Source: Periplaneta americana (Eukaryota > Arthropoda > Insecta > Blattodea > Blattidae). Taken from it: 64,000 nt of DNA. Numbering within the stretch: the stretch's first letter is position 1; the number at the start of each line of letters is the position of its first letter. Position numbers and translations under genes: made by a program. Below are positions 11,530 through 22,612 of this stretch, piece after piece. The stretch spans positions 1,488,001 through 1,552,000 of the forward strand of contig NW_027185499.1 of NCBI RefSeq assembly GCF_040183065.1. The letters are read 5' to 3'. Below the pieces are notes generated by a model. It had not been told where the DNA came from. It ran no database searches and worked only from the letters and a program-made list of their open reading frames with translations.

Positions 11530-11561
11530 ATGGAAGGAACGAAGATTCCGGATCTTAAAAG
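11530..11561 (+). other. Candidate short 5' coding exon (tentative)
   Basis: An ATG in a favourable context (GAAAATGGAA) starts the peptide MEGTKIPDLK, and after 32 bases the sequence AAAAG|GTAATA looks like a splice donor. The 200 bases upstream are less AT-rich than their surroundings (GTGGTGCGCGGAGTG) and lack upstream ATG-rich frames. I do not recognise the protein and find no downstream exon in the window with certainty. This is the only position where a host first exon seems plausible. Chance is a real alternative. Confidence 0.2.
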
Positions 11562-11721
11562 GTAATAATGCAATGCCTTGATCATTATGCTTATAGATAA
11601 AAATTATATTGAGTGTTAAAATACAGCATAAAAATGTTGTGTCATTAGGACATAGGCCTAGTGATGTGTAGTATTGTTCATGAATATCATAAATAATTAC
11701 GTTGCAATTTTAGTATTGCGT

Positions 11722-12123
11722 TTATAGATAGATACTGCGTCCGAATTTTATAACCAAGCATTCTACTTCTTCCACATGTAATACATTGCTAGTGGTTTCA
11801 GAAAAGCGACGAGTATATTTTTAATAATATAATTCTTTGTATAATTTATTAACTTTTGTTTAAATTTTTATCTCTGTATTTATACGAAAATAAGATGAGT
11901 ATTCCAATGTATTGCAATGTTCCATTATTAACGATAGATGTGTAGAAATTTAATGTGTCTTATTATGTGATATATTCTACAAATGTTTTCATAGTTTGTT
12001 AGCAATTCGTAACAGTCTTACGTTGTAGGTTGCACTATTCTCTTCACAGTTTACGTGGAAATATGAGATAATATTGGGTAGCGCGGTGTGATGAAATCTA
12101 ACCATAATAATGTTCGCGTTCAT
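11722..12123. repeat. Parent segment of a deleted duplication
   Basis: Its two ends (about 11722-11775, CTGCGTCCGAATTTTATAAC..., and 12035-12123, TTTACGTGGAAATATGAG...GGGTAGCGCG) recur joined together at about 13547-13670. The intervening ~260 bp is absent from the second copy. Confidence 0.7.
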
Positions 12124-13304
12124 ACGGTGAACACAGAGTGTGTCACTATTTTAACTGATGATTATTCATGCTATGGTAATTGTGAATTACAGGAGCGCCA
12201 CTTCTTACCTTTTTCAAAATCGCTGAAATAAACTATAAAATTTAAGTATTAAAAAAAATCGTGTTAGAAGATTGAATTTGTGTATTTTTGGTCCAGGGAG
12301 CATCCGCTTTTTGGTGCAAAGATAATTCGTTTGGCTTGTTTCTCAATTGAAATTATGAAATGGCGTTCCTATGCTTCACATTTAATAAGTTTACAATAAT
12401 AGACGTTTTGCAACGTTGTTGGATGGGGAGGAGGGAGTTTAGAAGTACAGCGGGTGGAAGGTGGTTTAGAAGTACACAGTACAGCTCAAGCGGGGTGGAG
12501 GGGGTCCAACAGATGCTTTGTTCTAATGCAGGAGCGACCGTGACAATACTGTTGTTTACATAAAACGAGCAGCAAATACAAACTTTCAATGTCATTAATA
12601 GAACATTATGGTAAATTTACATTTTATGTAACAATATTGCTCCTTTTTTTATTGTACGTCTAAAAAATAAACTAATGATTTTCTGGACAAAATCACACAA
12701 ACATTTTTTTATGCAACATTTTAATCTCTCCCGCTTCCGTAAATCAGTATCATTTTTAAACAAATTCCTGGTTGTGTGACTTTGGAAATGGGGTAAGCAA
12801 CTCCTAGTTTTGAAAAATCGTTGAGAATCTGCTACAAAAGTTCTCCGATTAGGTAACCTTCTTTGAGGAAAACGTTGACGGTATATCTTCTTGCCTTACT
12901 TGATATTCCTGAACTGTGAATGACATTGCAAATTGTTTATGGAACACCCTGTACCGAACTGCCATCCGCTCGGCAGTAGAGCTTGAACTCAGCTGACTCG
13001 TACTTACGTCTGTGCAGAGTACTGCCTGCTGAACTCGTTGCCACGTCTCTCACGCCAGAATATTAACAAATTTAAGCATGCATTTTTATTTAATTTCACG
13101 AAAACGTAATGGAACAAACAAATATTTATTTAAACTAATATTAACTCTTTGCTAGATATACCTACTGATGTAGCCTATTTGTCTTCGTAATTTTACTAAA
13201 GATATAAGCAGTATAACGCAAATAAAATAAAAAAGAAATATTTTTTCTGGGACAAATATCAAGTTTTGACCCTATGTTGTATGGACATTTTTGATCCTGT
13301 AAAC

Positions 13305-13485
13305 CAGCGGTCCTCAGCGCAGAACACCCTGGGGCTAGCGTCTCTTACCCGCGGAAAACACAGTGCACCATGGTGCACTCGTAGCTGCTAGCGGGTATGC
13401 TCTCTACCGCTTCCTGCTGCACGACGGTGCTCACGGGACGGCACCGCTTACCCTTTGCACATTCAGCGAGTGCTGACGACCACTG
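13305..13485 (-). mobile_element. hAT-type MITE, family A copy 3
   Basis: Inverted copy of 1121-1302, 181 bp. Ends CAGCGGTCCTCAGC and TGCTGACGACCACTG, flanked by a perfect 8-bp TSD CTGTAAAC (13297-13304 and 13486-13493). Its TSD resembles that of copy 1 (GTCTAAAC), suggesting a target preference. Confidence 0.92.
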
Positions 13486-13493
13486 CTGTAAAC

Positions 13494-14230
13494 TGTCCAC
13501 AACGACTGTGAAAAGGACAGAACTTATACCCCTTACACTCTGTATTGATATTGCGTCCGAGGTTTAGAACCAAGCATTCTAATTCTTCTCTTCATTGTTT
13601 ACGTGGAAATAGCCTATGAGATAATATTGGGTAGCGCGATATTATGAAACCATATTAATGTTCGCGTGCAGTGTATATATACATGACACATAACAAATAG
13701 GCTCGATTGACATAGACTAACAAAATCGAAAAGCAAGGAGTAGAACTCTTCTAAAAAAAAACCTGGCTAAACGTGAAGACTTCATATGACGAATGTAATG
13801 CAGATACGCGGAAAGTTTTTAAATCATAATTGTTGTTTTTGTATAACATTGCTCGACGTAGCCTACATTTTGACAGCGAAAGGTTAATATCGAACAGCAG
13901 CAAAACTTGCTTTCATGATTATCTTTTTAAAATACTTCCTCATAATACTGTAGTGAGAGTTCTTATGACTAGGAGTTTATATCTCGTAGTAAATTTTAAG
14001 CTTTACTATTAAACAGAACTATGATGCAGTTTATTGTAATGATGTCATTTTGCTTGAAGTGTGATACTTTCCCAGTAATTTTGTACGAAGTCCGAAGAAT
14101 AAAATACTGGTGGTACCTTTAGATCAAAGTAGGCTTAAGTGCACAATACCGGAGCGGGCGTCTGGTAATTGCGTAGAAGATGCCAGCTGTTCACATGTGC
14201 CACTTTTGAACTACTCTCAAATCTCGTAAG
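13494..14230. other. No gene; contains duplicate of 11.7-12.1 kb
   Basis: About 13547-13670 is the shortened copy of 11722-12123. The remainder is AT-rich with no supported frame; a 60-codon frame at 13830-14012 has no recognisable motif. Confidence 0.5.
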
Positions 14231-14240
14231 CATTATTGTT

Positions 14241-14498
14241 TTTTTTTATTACTGGGTTATTTTACGACGCTGTATCAACATCTCAGGTTATTTAGCGTCT
14301 GAATGAAATGAAGGTGATAATACCGGTGAAATGAGTCCGGGGTTCAGCACAGAAAGTTACCCAGCATTTGCTCGTATTGGGTTGAGGGAAAACCTCGGAA
14401 AAATCTCAACCAGGTAACTTGCCCCGACCGGGATTCGAACCCGGGCCAGCTGGTTTCGCGGCCAGACGCGCTGACCGTTACTCCACAGGTGTGGACGG
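14241..14498 (-). mobile_element. tRNA-derived SINE, subfamily 2, with TSD
   Basis: Flanked by the perfect 10-bp repeat CATTATTGTT (14231-14240 and 14499-14508). On the minus strand the tRNA-like head begins at GTCCACACCTGTGGAGTAAC, with B box GGGTTCGAATCCCGG near 14440. The tail is AGCGTCGTAAAATAACCC followed by a T-rich (A-rich on the minus strand) end. The head differs from subfamilies 1 and 3 but the tail core is shared. Confidence 0.92.
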
Positions 14499-14694
14499 CA
14501 TTATTGTTAACTCTGACAATTTTATCTATGTTTGTTATGCATTATGTTGGTTTTTGACGGTCTGTATAGAAGGGTTATGGCGAAGGTATCTTGGGGGCAG
14601 CGGAGGCTACAAGCCCCCGGCTGTATCGTAAATGCAATGAATATCGTCTTTGCAGGTATGTGGAAGCATTGACACACAAATATATAGGCCTATA

Positions 14695-14763
14695 GATAAT
14701 ATGTAATTTTAGTGCCAGATAATATGTAGTTTTAGTGCTAGGTAATATGTAATTTTAGTGCTC
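14695..14763. repeat. 3 x 23-bp tandem repeat
   Basis: Three adjacent 23-bp units of the form GATAATATGTAATTTTAGTGC, differing at a few positions. Seen directly. Confidence 0.92.
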
Positions 14764-15109
14764 ACCTTGAATCTAATTCACGTCTTCATTCGTACTTTTG
14801 AATTGTCGATGTGATGTTTTGTAGTAATAAATCACTATTAACATTAACCTATACGGATATCGTTCGTAACATTGAAGTAGGTACACTGCACTGACGGTTC
14901 ACTGCTCTCTGTTTACTGTTGATTTCACTCAACGCTGGTTAACTGTGTCGTGTTGAGGGAACGTCTGCTTAAACTCTGTTTCAATTCTCGGAATTAACAT
15001 CGTTGTTGATGCCATCTAGTGTGGAGTTTCTATTACTGAAGGTGTATTTATGTAGGAGATATAGAGCAGGGTTGGGCAGAATTATGCACTCTGTGCTTGC
15101 ACCACAGTC
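14764..15109. other. No gene seen
   Basis: Unique-looking moderately AT-rich sequence between a tandem repeat and a MITE; no frame or motif recognised. Confidence 0.45.
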
Positions 15110-15261
15110 TACTATATACAGTCACGAAGCTTGAGTTTTGAGGTGCTAGAAACAATAGACTGTGACGGCACTATTTTGCATTGCCTGTAATGAGGCGATA
15201 TTAGCGATCCTAGTGGTGAGCAACTATGTAATGTATTGAGCTTCGCGACTGTATATACTAG
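15110..15261 (+). mobile_element. TIR MITE, family B copy 2
   Basis: Left end TACTATATACAGTCACGAAG and right end CGCGACTGTATATACTA are inverted repeats with terminal TA dinucleotides. The inside matches 4784-4946 in opposite orientation. No coding capacity. Tc1/mariner-type origin is inferred from the TA ends. Confidence 0.75.
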
Positions 15262-16139
15262 ACTGTGCTTGCACGGTGCAGGCCCTACTACGAGAGAAGT
15301 GTGCTTATAGAGTGCACGAAAACCGGTTTATTCAAGTTGCGTACGTACTGTATGTTTCAAAAGAAAATGTTATTCTACCGAACTGAATAAGAACACAAAG
15401 TAATGAAACACTTCCTTAAACACAAAACAAAACATGTCTGTTGCACATTAATTCATATTACTCAATTTCTCAAGATTTGGAGAAACTGTATTAGCACAAG
15501 CTATGCGAAGAACTGCCGTTAAAAGCCGTCATTTCTTGTTTGAGATTTGTTTATTTTCGTAATAGAAAATCACTGTTCACATCTGTAAGTGGAACCAAAT
15601 AAACACAAAACATTCTCACACAGCTTATGCAGATACTATCAGTCCGCAAGCAATGATACGTATTTATTTATTTAAAATAACAATACAGTATGTAAAGAAA
15701 TCCACTCATAAAAAGTATGTTTTTTATTTTGCATAATATGATTATGTTTAGTTTTTAGGGCTTCATGTTACCTATTATTTGCAATGTATTAGGTACTGGT
15801 AGATTACTTTTTATAATTGATAGCATTCCCTTTATTAATTGAAGAATGACTTATAAATTCAATGTAATTTGGCTACCTTTGCGCATTATATTTTGCGTGG
15901 TTACTTATGTCCTGTGGTCTAAAAGTACCGGTAATATAATTTTCGATTCTCTAAAACTTAACAACAGGTCTATACTGATTATCACATATTTATTTCACTT
16001 AAGTCTTTGATTATAATAAGAACTTGTGTAATCAAGGTGCATGTATTTACGTCTTGTGATCTAAGAATAATGTATGTTAATATAATTTTTGATTCTCTGA
16101 AACCTAACAATATGCTGATTAACGTAAAATTATACATTC
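15262..16139. other. AT-rich DNA, no gene seen
   Basis: No long frame. Two similar stretches near 15895-15965 and 16030-16110 (CTTGTG/CCTGTGGTCTAA..., TAATATAATTTT(C/T)GATTCTCT) look like a diverged local duplication of about 75 bp. Confidence 0.45.
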
Positions 16140-16141
16140 TA

Positions 16142-16744
16142 CTGGGTGTTCAGTTCAAAGCGTGTCATGGCTCGCTGTATGCCGTCATGTGGCTAGTTGA
16201 TGAGCCTAGAGAATTCAATCTTCCTACACTTCCGCAGAGGTGTATTACATATGTGCCAGAGAAGTTGCCTAGCAAGTACGGCGTTCATTCAGAAGAATAC
16301 TTACCGATACGTACGGTAACGCCGGTAGTGGCAGGAATGTGAACTGTTTCGAAACATGAACTGAGGTGAGTTTTTTCTTACTGTCGGGATATGGGGAGAG
16401 GGTTAAGACGACTATTTACGTATTTGTTGACATTAATTTCGACGGTCAACATGGACACGGAGCATTTGATTTGTGTTGTGGAATGTTGCCGTACGCAACC
16501 GATGATAACAAATGCCCTGCGTACGACTTGGCCGCGAAAAGCACAGTTCGAAAGAGGTTATGGTAGCACACCTTACAGACCGTCATCTGTTGCTACGACG
16601 TTCAAGTTATACCGTACACGTTATCAAGTACAGATTGAACGCCTTGATTAATAGGCAACTTCTGTGACACAAAAGCTGAAACTCGCTTCAAATCGCTGAC
16701 TCATCAACAGTGACGTCATGACACACTTTGAAATGAACACCCAG
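16142..16744 (+). mobile_element. 603-bp TIR element with HTH-like ORF remnant
   Basis: Ends CTGGGTGTTCAGTTCAAAG and, inverted, CTGGGTGTTCATTTCAAAG are near-perfect inverted repeats continuing through TGTGTCATG (about 28 bp). The element is flanked by TA (16140-16141 and 16745-16746). The interior has frames of 111 and 86 codons on the plus strand. The second (16391-16651) contains TEHLICVVECCRT and a basic tail, loosely like the helix-turn-helix N-terminus of Tc1/mariner-type transposases. No DDE domain is present. Likely a deletion derivative of a larger TA-targeting transposon. Smaller fraction of doubt: the frames may be chance. Confidence 0.75.
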
Positions 16745-16746
16745 TA

Positions 16747-17502
16747 TAATGTGTATTGTGTAGGGCTATTTATGGATGTATGAACATGTTTTCTATCAAT
16801 TGCTGCGTACGTATTTTCTTTCCTTTAATGCTCTGACCCACATCAATGAAACTTTGAATATATTTATTTTGTCCTAATTTTACATTAAACGTCGAAAATG
16901 GCCATAATCTGTCAATTTTAGATCATCACAGCGTTAAATTGTGTGATTTATGTACTGCTATTATGCGTCTGCTCTTCATCATCATGGCGGCAAGCGCAGC
17001 GTTCAATTTGTCTCGGTTTCCTCGTTCCGCGCAGCCGAGACTGTAGGGACTTAAACTAATCTGTTGTCAAGCATTTTATATTACTTCCGTCGTGTGAACT
17101 GAAGCCTTCGGTGGAATGAGGGATGGACTTCAGAGTCTATTCCAAACTACAAAACTCAAACTTCACTGTCATTCACTTATTCAGTAGGTAATTACAACTG
17201 ATCTATTTGCTTAGAAAATGAATTAACAGACCTATTGGTAAAGAGGAAATTAAAATGCAATCCAAATGATCTAAAAGTTCTTCAAAGTATTAAAAATGAC
17301 CAATAAATTGCGAAAAAAAAATATATATATATATAAAATTGACTTATCAGTTCAAAAACATAAAAAAATGCAATATAAGGAATTATTTTTTACGTTGATA
17401 TTAACATAGGAAGGATTTCTATATTAATAGACATCGTCCTAGTGTGAAAAATAAGAGGATGACTTTTCATCAACATTCGCCCCTACTTAGCCTATTTTCC
17501 AT
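16747..17502. other. No gene; small GC-rich patch 16980-17055
   Basis: The patch encodes only about 20 codons after an ATG (MAASAAFNLSRF...) before a stop. It stands out from the AT-rich surroundings, but no splice donor or further exon can be supported. Confidence 0.4.
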
Positions 17503-17516
17503 GATCACAGACTACT

Positions 17517-18186
17517 ACTTACTTACTTACTGGCTTTTAAGGAACCCGGAGGATCATTGCCGCCCTCACATAAGCCCGCCATCGGTCCCTATCCTGAGCA
17601 AGATTAATCCAGTCTCTACCATCATATCCCACCTCCCTCAAATCAATTTTAATATTATCTTCCCACCTGCGTCTCGACTTCCCCAAAGGTCTTTTTCCCT
17701 TCGGCCTCCCAACTAACACTCTATATGCATTTCTGGATTCGCCCATATGTGCTACATGTCCTGCCCATCTCAAACGTCTGGATTTATGTTCCTAATTATG
17801 TCAGGTGAAGAATACAATGCGTGCAGTTCTGCGTTGTGTAACTTTCTCCATTCTCCTGTAGCTTCATCCCTCTTAGCCCCAAATATTTTCCTAAGAACCT
17901 TAATCTCTGTTCCTCTCTCAAAGTGAGAGTCCAAGTTTCACAACCATACAGAACATCCGGTAATATAACTGTTTTATAAATTCTAACTTTCAGATTTTTT
18001 GACAGAAGACTAGATGACAAAAGCTTCTCAACCGAATAATAACACGCATTTCCCATATTTATTCTGCGTTTAATTTCCTCACGAGTGTCATTTATATTTG
18101 TTACTGTTGCTCCAAGATATTTGAATTTTTCCACCTCTTCGAAAGATAAATCTCCAATTTTTATAGTTCCATTTCGTAAAATATTC
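17517..18186 (-). mobile_element. RTE-like LINE, 5'-truncated, with TSD
   Basis: A 670-bp 3' end on the minus strand with a (GTAA)n tail at 17517-17530. It encodes the connection/C-terminal part ([58 protein letters not shown]). It is flanked by near-identical 14-bp duplications beginning GATCACAGA (17503-17516 and 18187-18200), so it inserted once and was 5'-truncated on insertion. Frameshifts near 17780 and 17900 break the frame into two pieces (17537-17773 and 17796-18134). Confidence 0.92.
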
Positions 18187-18200
18187 GATCACAGATTACT

Positions 18201-18585
18201 GCAGCACTAAATTCCTCAGCATACGACAGGCAAACACCACCCTCTCGCTGATCCTCTACAGTCTACAGGCAGAAGTTATCAACACAGACATTATGTAAAC
18301 ATCACCCTCTCGCTGACTCTATACAAGCAAAGGGAATCAACTCGGACGTTAGGTAAACATAGGTAGAAATCAAATCTGGAATCCACTCAGACGTCATTCA
18401 TCAGGATTTGGGGATCTATCCGGACGCGGTCCTCAGAGAGAGGGGAGGCACCACAGCCCCGGACCCGTGCACGTCCTGTCCCTACGAGCCTGCTCTGTCG
18501 GCGGGCAAGATGAGTCCACAGTTCCGCTCTCGGATCCAAGTTTGCGCGCATTCTAGAATCTGATACGGAAAGTTTTTTAATTGCT
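18201..18585. other. Unassigned, less AT-rich, internal ~70-bp duplication
   Basis: Two diverged tandem copies of a segment containing AAACA(C/T)CACCCTCTCGCTGA, at about 18225 and 18297, are followed by a GC-richer stretch. No frame recognised. It may be an unlisted repeat. Confidence 0.4.
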
Positions 18586-18829
18586 TATTTAACGACGCTG
18601 TATCAACTACAAGGTTATTTACCGTCGATGGAATTGGTGATGGCGAGATAATATTCGGCGAAATGAGGTAGAGGATTCGCCATAGATTAACTGACATTCA
18701 CTTTACGGTTGGGAAAAATCTCTGTAAAAACCCAATCAGGTAATCAGCCCAAGCGGGAATCGAACCCACTCCCGAGCGCACTCCGAATCGGCTGGTAAGC
18801 GTCTCAGCTGTCTGAGCTACGCCGGTGGC
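18586..18829 (-). mobile_element. tRNA-derived SINE, subfamily 1
   Basis: Tail core AGCGTCGTTAAATAA at the left (18589-18600), tRNA-like head at the right (GCCACCGGCGTAGCTCAGAC, B box GGTTCGATTCCCGC). Complete length, diverged body. Confidence 0.85.
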
Positions 18830-18870
18830 GGTATGAAGTTCAAGGAATAATATAATACACTTGTTCTATT

Positions 18871-19047
18871 TGGTTATTTAACGACGCCGTATCAACTACT
18901 AGGTTATTTAGGGCTGATGGAATTGGTGATAGCGAGGTGGTATTTGGCGAAATGAGCTCGAGGATTCCCCACAGATTACCTGACATTCGTCTTACGTTTG
19001 GGGAAAATCTCGGACAAAACCAACTAATCAGCCCAAGCTGGAATGGA
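18871..19047 (-). mobile_element. SINE subfamily 1, head-less
   Basis: Second copy about 40 bp after the previous one, same orientation. It keeps the tail (GGCGTCGTTAAATAACC inverse at 18871-18890) and body but stops at AGCCCAAGCTGGAATGGAAC, before the A box, so the 5' promoter is missing. Confidence 0.8.
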
Positions 19048-20235
19048 ACAGAGAATAGAAGAGAACAATGGAAAACTAAAAAAATACCGAAAGTCTTCGT
19101 AAATATTTAAAAGTAAATACGAAACAGGTTATACAGGTATATGCAGTACTACAACTTATTTTATCACTAATGAATGAATGTAAGTTCTTGTTTGCTATAA
19201 TTTTATGATAATCTGTAGCCTAAGCTTCTTCCGACCATGAAACTGAACAGAGGGTGATCAGTGAGGGGTGGGGAGGGGATGGATAAGGCGTGGTTTCCCT
19301 GCTTGCATTCCTGTCCCTCACTTAATCCCAAATTTCGATAATCCGAACAGATCCCTGTCCCAATTGGTTCGAACTAGCGAGGTTCTACTGTATAGCAGTA
19401 GCGGCCATTCGAATGAAGAAGGTGAAGAACATTTCACTTGTTATTTTGCGAGCCACTTGATTTATATTTCATGTATTAAATTATCCAATTTAAAAACTAC
19501 AGCGCTATAAATCAATAAATGTCAAGTAAGCATCGCCAGGCTGTTTCAATATTCCCGCTGTTCACGTCTCAGTTCCTCGAGCGGCAGCGACGAGGCGATG
19601 ATTCTCAGATTTAAAATATTATTTTGTTCTTCTATGTTAGGGTGGTTGCTATGACAACGACTGCGACATTTCCCCCCGCACTTCTACATTCTTCAAGAAA
19701 CGGGTGTTGCTGTGACGAACACGTGTTTGGCCTTCAGCCCAGCCGGTGCGCTTTGTATAATGGGTGACACGGAGATTTACGACTACTTGTCTGGCCAGCA
19801 ACATGGCCCGTCCTGAAGAAAATTCTTTCCTAAAAATTCTGCTTCGTCAATTCTTCTTCCCATATAGGTCCTATTATGTTTTATGTTTTTAATTTTTGTG
19901 CTGATATCTTCATTCCTTTAATTTTTTATTCTTCTGGCCACAATTTTACTGTTCCTCATAGGAAAATTCTATTAAAAAGTAATACTATGAAAGCAATGGA
20001 AAGAAAGTTTGATATTCCGAACACAGCCTTTTTAGTGGAAGTTGAATGAATTTTTGCCTTTCCTCAGTCTGTTTTCGTCGTGTTTTGTGTCGGTATGCCC
20101 ATGTCGAGCTATTCAGTTGTGATAGGGCTAATTTTTAAAATATAATTTATTTTACTTATCACTTTATTAGGTGAAGATATTAAGTGCATTTCAGTTTTTA
20201 ATTAATTTCTAATAAGTGTGTTAGGACCTACCATA
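19048..20235. other. No supported gene
   Basis: Mixed composition, GC-richer between about 19540 and 19800. Short frames (80 codons at 19268; 18 codons at 19760 beginning MGDTEIYDYL) have no recognisable motif and no clear splice sites. Confidence 0.4.
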
Positions 20236-20255
20236 TAGTTTTTGTATATGTGTAA

Positions 20256-20998
20256 ATGAATCCGTTCAATGACACAGTGTGTACATTAATTCAAACCTCG
20301 TTTAATCGCTGGTGTGAGCAGTATAAGAGATATCTATTGTTTCTAGACAGAACTCAACCAATTTTAGACATAAACTGTAAAAAGTTAAACTCACAAGCTG
20401 GTAAATCATACGAACTTAATTTTACAACTTCATGGTACCGCAAGCATCACTGAGTGGTTGTGTGGTAGCCACTACATTGAAATACTATTTTGTTAGTCAT
20501 GCCTACTACTTGGAGTTAAAAAACATGTGTGGAATGAAACTGGATTCAGTGATTTTCTAAAATAATGTTAGTCGTGCTCTACAAAAACATGAAAATTCGG
20601 CGGAACATTTTTTTAAAGCGCGTGCTGCAGTTCAAAAATTTACAGAAAAATATGAACACTATTGGGAATAACCTGAAAAAAAAGCTAGGCTATTGTTAGT
20701 GCAATATATTGAAAATGTTTGTTTAAACAGACATGTTATGCGGTCAGTCATCGACGCTGCATTGTATTTAAGCAAACAGGAATTATCATTTCGAGGCCAT
20801 GACGAAAGCACTTCTTCGCTTAATGTGGAAATTTCAGATGGCCTACTGCACTATGCTAGAATTTTGAACGTAGCAAAAAGTAGAAGTGAATTCTCAGGGA
20901 GAAAGTACAGACTGCGGCTACAGTGGAAAAAGTGATGTAGAACATGATCGTAATTACAGGATATTGTTCTTCGTCAGCCTTGCTGATACTTCCAAATT
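20256..20998 (+). pseudogene. hAT transposase (TTF-finger, ZMYM1-like), N-terminal relic
   Basis: The plus strand carries a broken N-terminal half of a hAT transposase of the TTF zinc-finger/ZMYM1-like group. First block 20256-20450 (ending YELNFTTSWYRKHH). Then, in another frame, a zinc-finger-like stretch WLCGSHYIE...C.SC.LLLG with an in-frame TAG, then VWNETGFSDF. After two more frame changes comes the conserved block SVIDAALYLSKQELSFRGHD followed by ESTSSLN (within 20693-20935). GHDES is a hallmark of this group just before the RNase H-like domain. The relic stops where the minus-strand LINE begins (about 21003). The C-terminal dimerisation part reappears at 22311-22601 beyond the LINE, so the LINE split the gene or joins two parts of it. 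Confidence 0.75.
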
Positions 20999-21005
20999 TG
21001 ACAAT

Positions 21006-22310
21006 TACCTTACTTACTTACTTATTTACTTACTGACTGGCTTTTAAAGAACCCGGAGGTTCATTACCGCCCTCACATAAGCCCGCCACTGGTCCCTATC
21101 CTGAGCAAGATTAATCCAGTCTCTATCATCATATTTCACCTCCCTCAAATCCATTTTAATATTATCTTCCCATCTACGTCTCGGTCTCCCTAAAGGTCTT
21201 TTTCCCTCCGGCCTCCCAACTAACACTCTATATGCATTTCTGGATTCGCCCATATGTGCTACATGCCCTGTCCATCTCAAACGTCTGGATTTAATGTTCC
21301 TAATTATGTCAGGTGAAGAATACAATGCGTGCAGTTCTGCGTTGTGTAACTTTCTCCATTCTGTAACTTCTTCCCTCTTAGCCCCAAATATTTTCCTAAG
21401 AACCTTATTCTCAAACACCCTTAACCTATGTTCCTCTCTCAAAGTGAGAGTCCAAGTTTCACAACCATAAAGAACAACCGGTAATATAACTGATTTATAA
21501 ATTCTAACTTTCAGATTTTTTGACAGCAGACTGAATGATAAAAGTTTCTCAACCGAATAATAACAGGCATTTCCCATATTTATTCTGTGTTTAATTTCTT
21601 CCCGAGTATCATTTATATTTGTTACTGTTGCTCCCAGATATTTGAACTTCTCCACTTCTTCAAAAGATAAATTTCCAATTTTTATATTTCCATTTCGTAC
21701 AATATTCTCGTCACGAGACATAATCATATACTTTGTCTTTTCGGGATTTACTTCCAAACCTATCGCTTTACTTGCTTCAGGTAAAATTTCGGTGTTTTCC
21801 CTAATCGTTTGTGTATTTTCTCCTAACATATTCACGTCATCCGCATAGACAAGCAGCTGATGTAACCCATTCAATTCCAAACCCCCTCTGTTATCTTGGA
21901 CTTTCTTAATGGCATACTATAGAGCAAAGTTAAAAAGTAAAGGAGATAGTGCATCTTCTTGCTTCAGCCCACAGTGAATTGGAAACGCATCTGACAGAAA
22001 CTGACCTATACGAACTCTGCTGTACGTTTCACTGAGACACATTTTAATTAATCGAACTAGTTTCTTGGGAATACCAAATTCCATAAGAATATCATATAAA
22101 ACTTCTCTCTTAACCGAGTCATATGCCTTTTTGAAATCTATGAATAACTGATGCACTATCCTTATACTCCCATTTTTTTCTCCATTATCTGTCGAATACA
22201 ACATATCTGGTCAATAGTCGATCTGTTACGCCTAAAACCACACTGATGATCCCCGATAATTTCATCTACATATGGAGTTAACCTTCTCAAAAGAATATTG
22301 GACAAAATAG
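21006..22310 (-). mobile_element. RTE-like LINE, longest copy, RT palm to 3' end
   Basis: About 1.3 kb on the minus strand with a (GTAA)n-type tail at 21006-21035. Two long frames: 21917-22204 with DFKKAYDSVKREVLYDILME and LSPLLFNFAL (RT palm motifs), and 21044-21880 (278 codons) starting around the catalytic YADDVNM and running through [22 protein letters not shown], and the C-terminal [13 protein letters not shown] frameshift near 21900 separates them. It lacks the N-terminal endonuclease, so it is 5'-truncated. RTE-type assignment is from memory of the C-terminal motifs plus the short tandem tail. It sits inside the hAT relic at 20256-22601. The 5' ~200 bp of it is included in the duplicated segment at 26006. 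Confidence 0.9.
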
Positions 22311-22601
22311 ACTTCTTCGTGACACAAAGATGTATTTGGAGAAGTGTGTAAGTTATATTCCCTCATTTTAATACTACCGTCTTACTAGCGTACCGGTCGA
22401 GAGGAGCTTCTCGTGTTTAAAACGAATAAAAACAAAACAAAGAAACTCAATGTCACAGTAGAGACTGTCAGCGTTAGGGAATATTTCGCTCCAAAAAGAT
22501 ATGTTGGACAAGATGATGGAATCACAGCCCCTCCATGAGAACGTTATTGGCAGGTTCGCAGCCCTGAAGCTATGGAGGATCAACTTAGTGTAAAGATAGG
22601 T
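22311..22601 (+). pseudogene. hAT transposase C-terminal dimerisation block, copy 1
   Basis: The plus-strand frame reads TSVPVERSFSCLKRIKTK, then after a TAG codon RLSALGNISLQKDMLDKM and runs to a TAA at about 22599. (S/P)VERSFS.LK.IKT...RLS.L is the C-terminal dimerisation (hATC) motif, containing the catalytic-region Glu. One in-frame stop and no upstream link mark it as dead. It is probably the other end of the relic at 20256-20998, displaced by the LINE. Confidence 0.85.
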
Positions 22602-22612
22602 AAGCAATAAGC

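Larger units (their letters stand above)
10801..13296. other. AT-rich DNA; one candidate small exon
   Basis: No long frame. A candidate 5' exon is listed separately at 11530. A segment here is partly duplicated at 13547-13670. The paired 60-80-codon frames near 12360-12595 sit on opposite strands of one G-rich stretch with an imperfect internal duplication (TTTAGAAGTACA twice) and have no motif. Confidence 0.45.

Noticed and set aside
12353-12595. Opposed frames on both strands around 12.4 kb
   Set aside because: Mutually antisense, G-rich low-complexity sequence, no motif.
14695-14763. CRISPR-like array (23-bp repeats)
   Set aside because: Units are directly adjacent without spacers and the genome is eukaryotic; simple tandem repeat.
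19760-19822. Short GC-rich ATG frame MGDTEIYDYL
   Set aside because: Eighteen codons, no splice donor, no recognisable family; could be chance.
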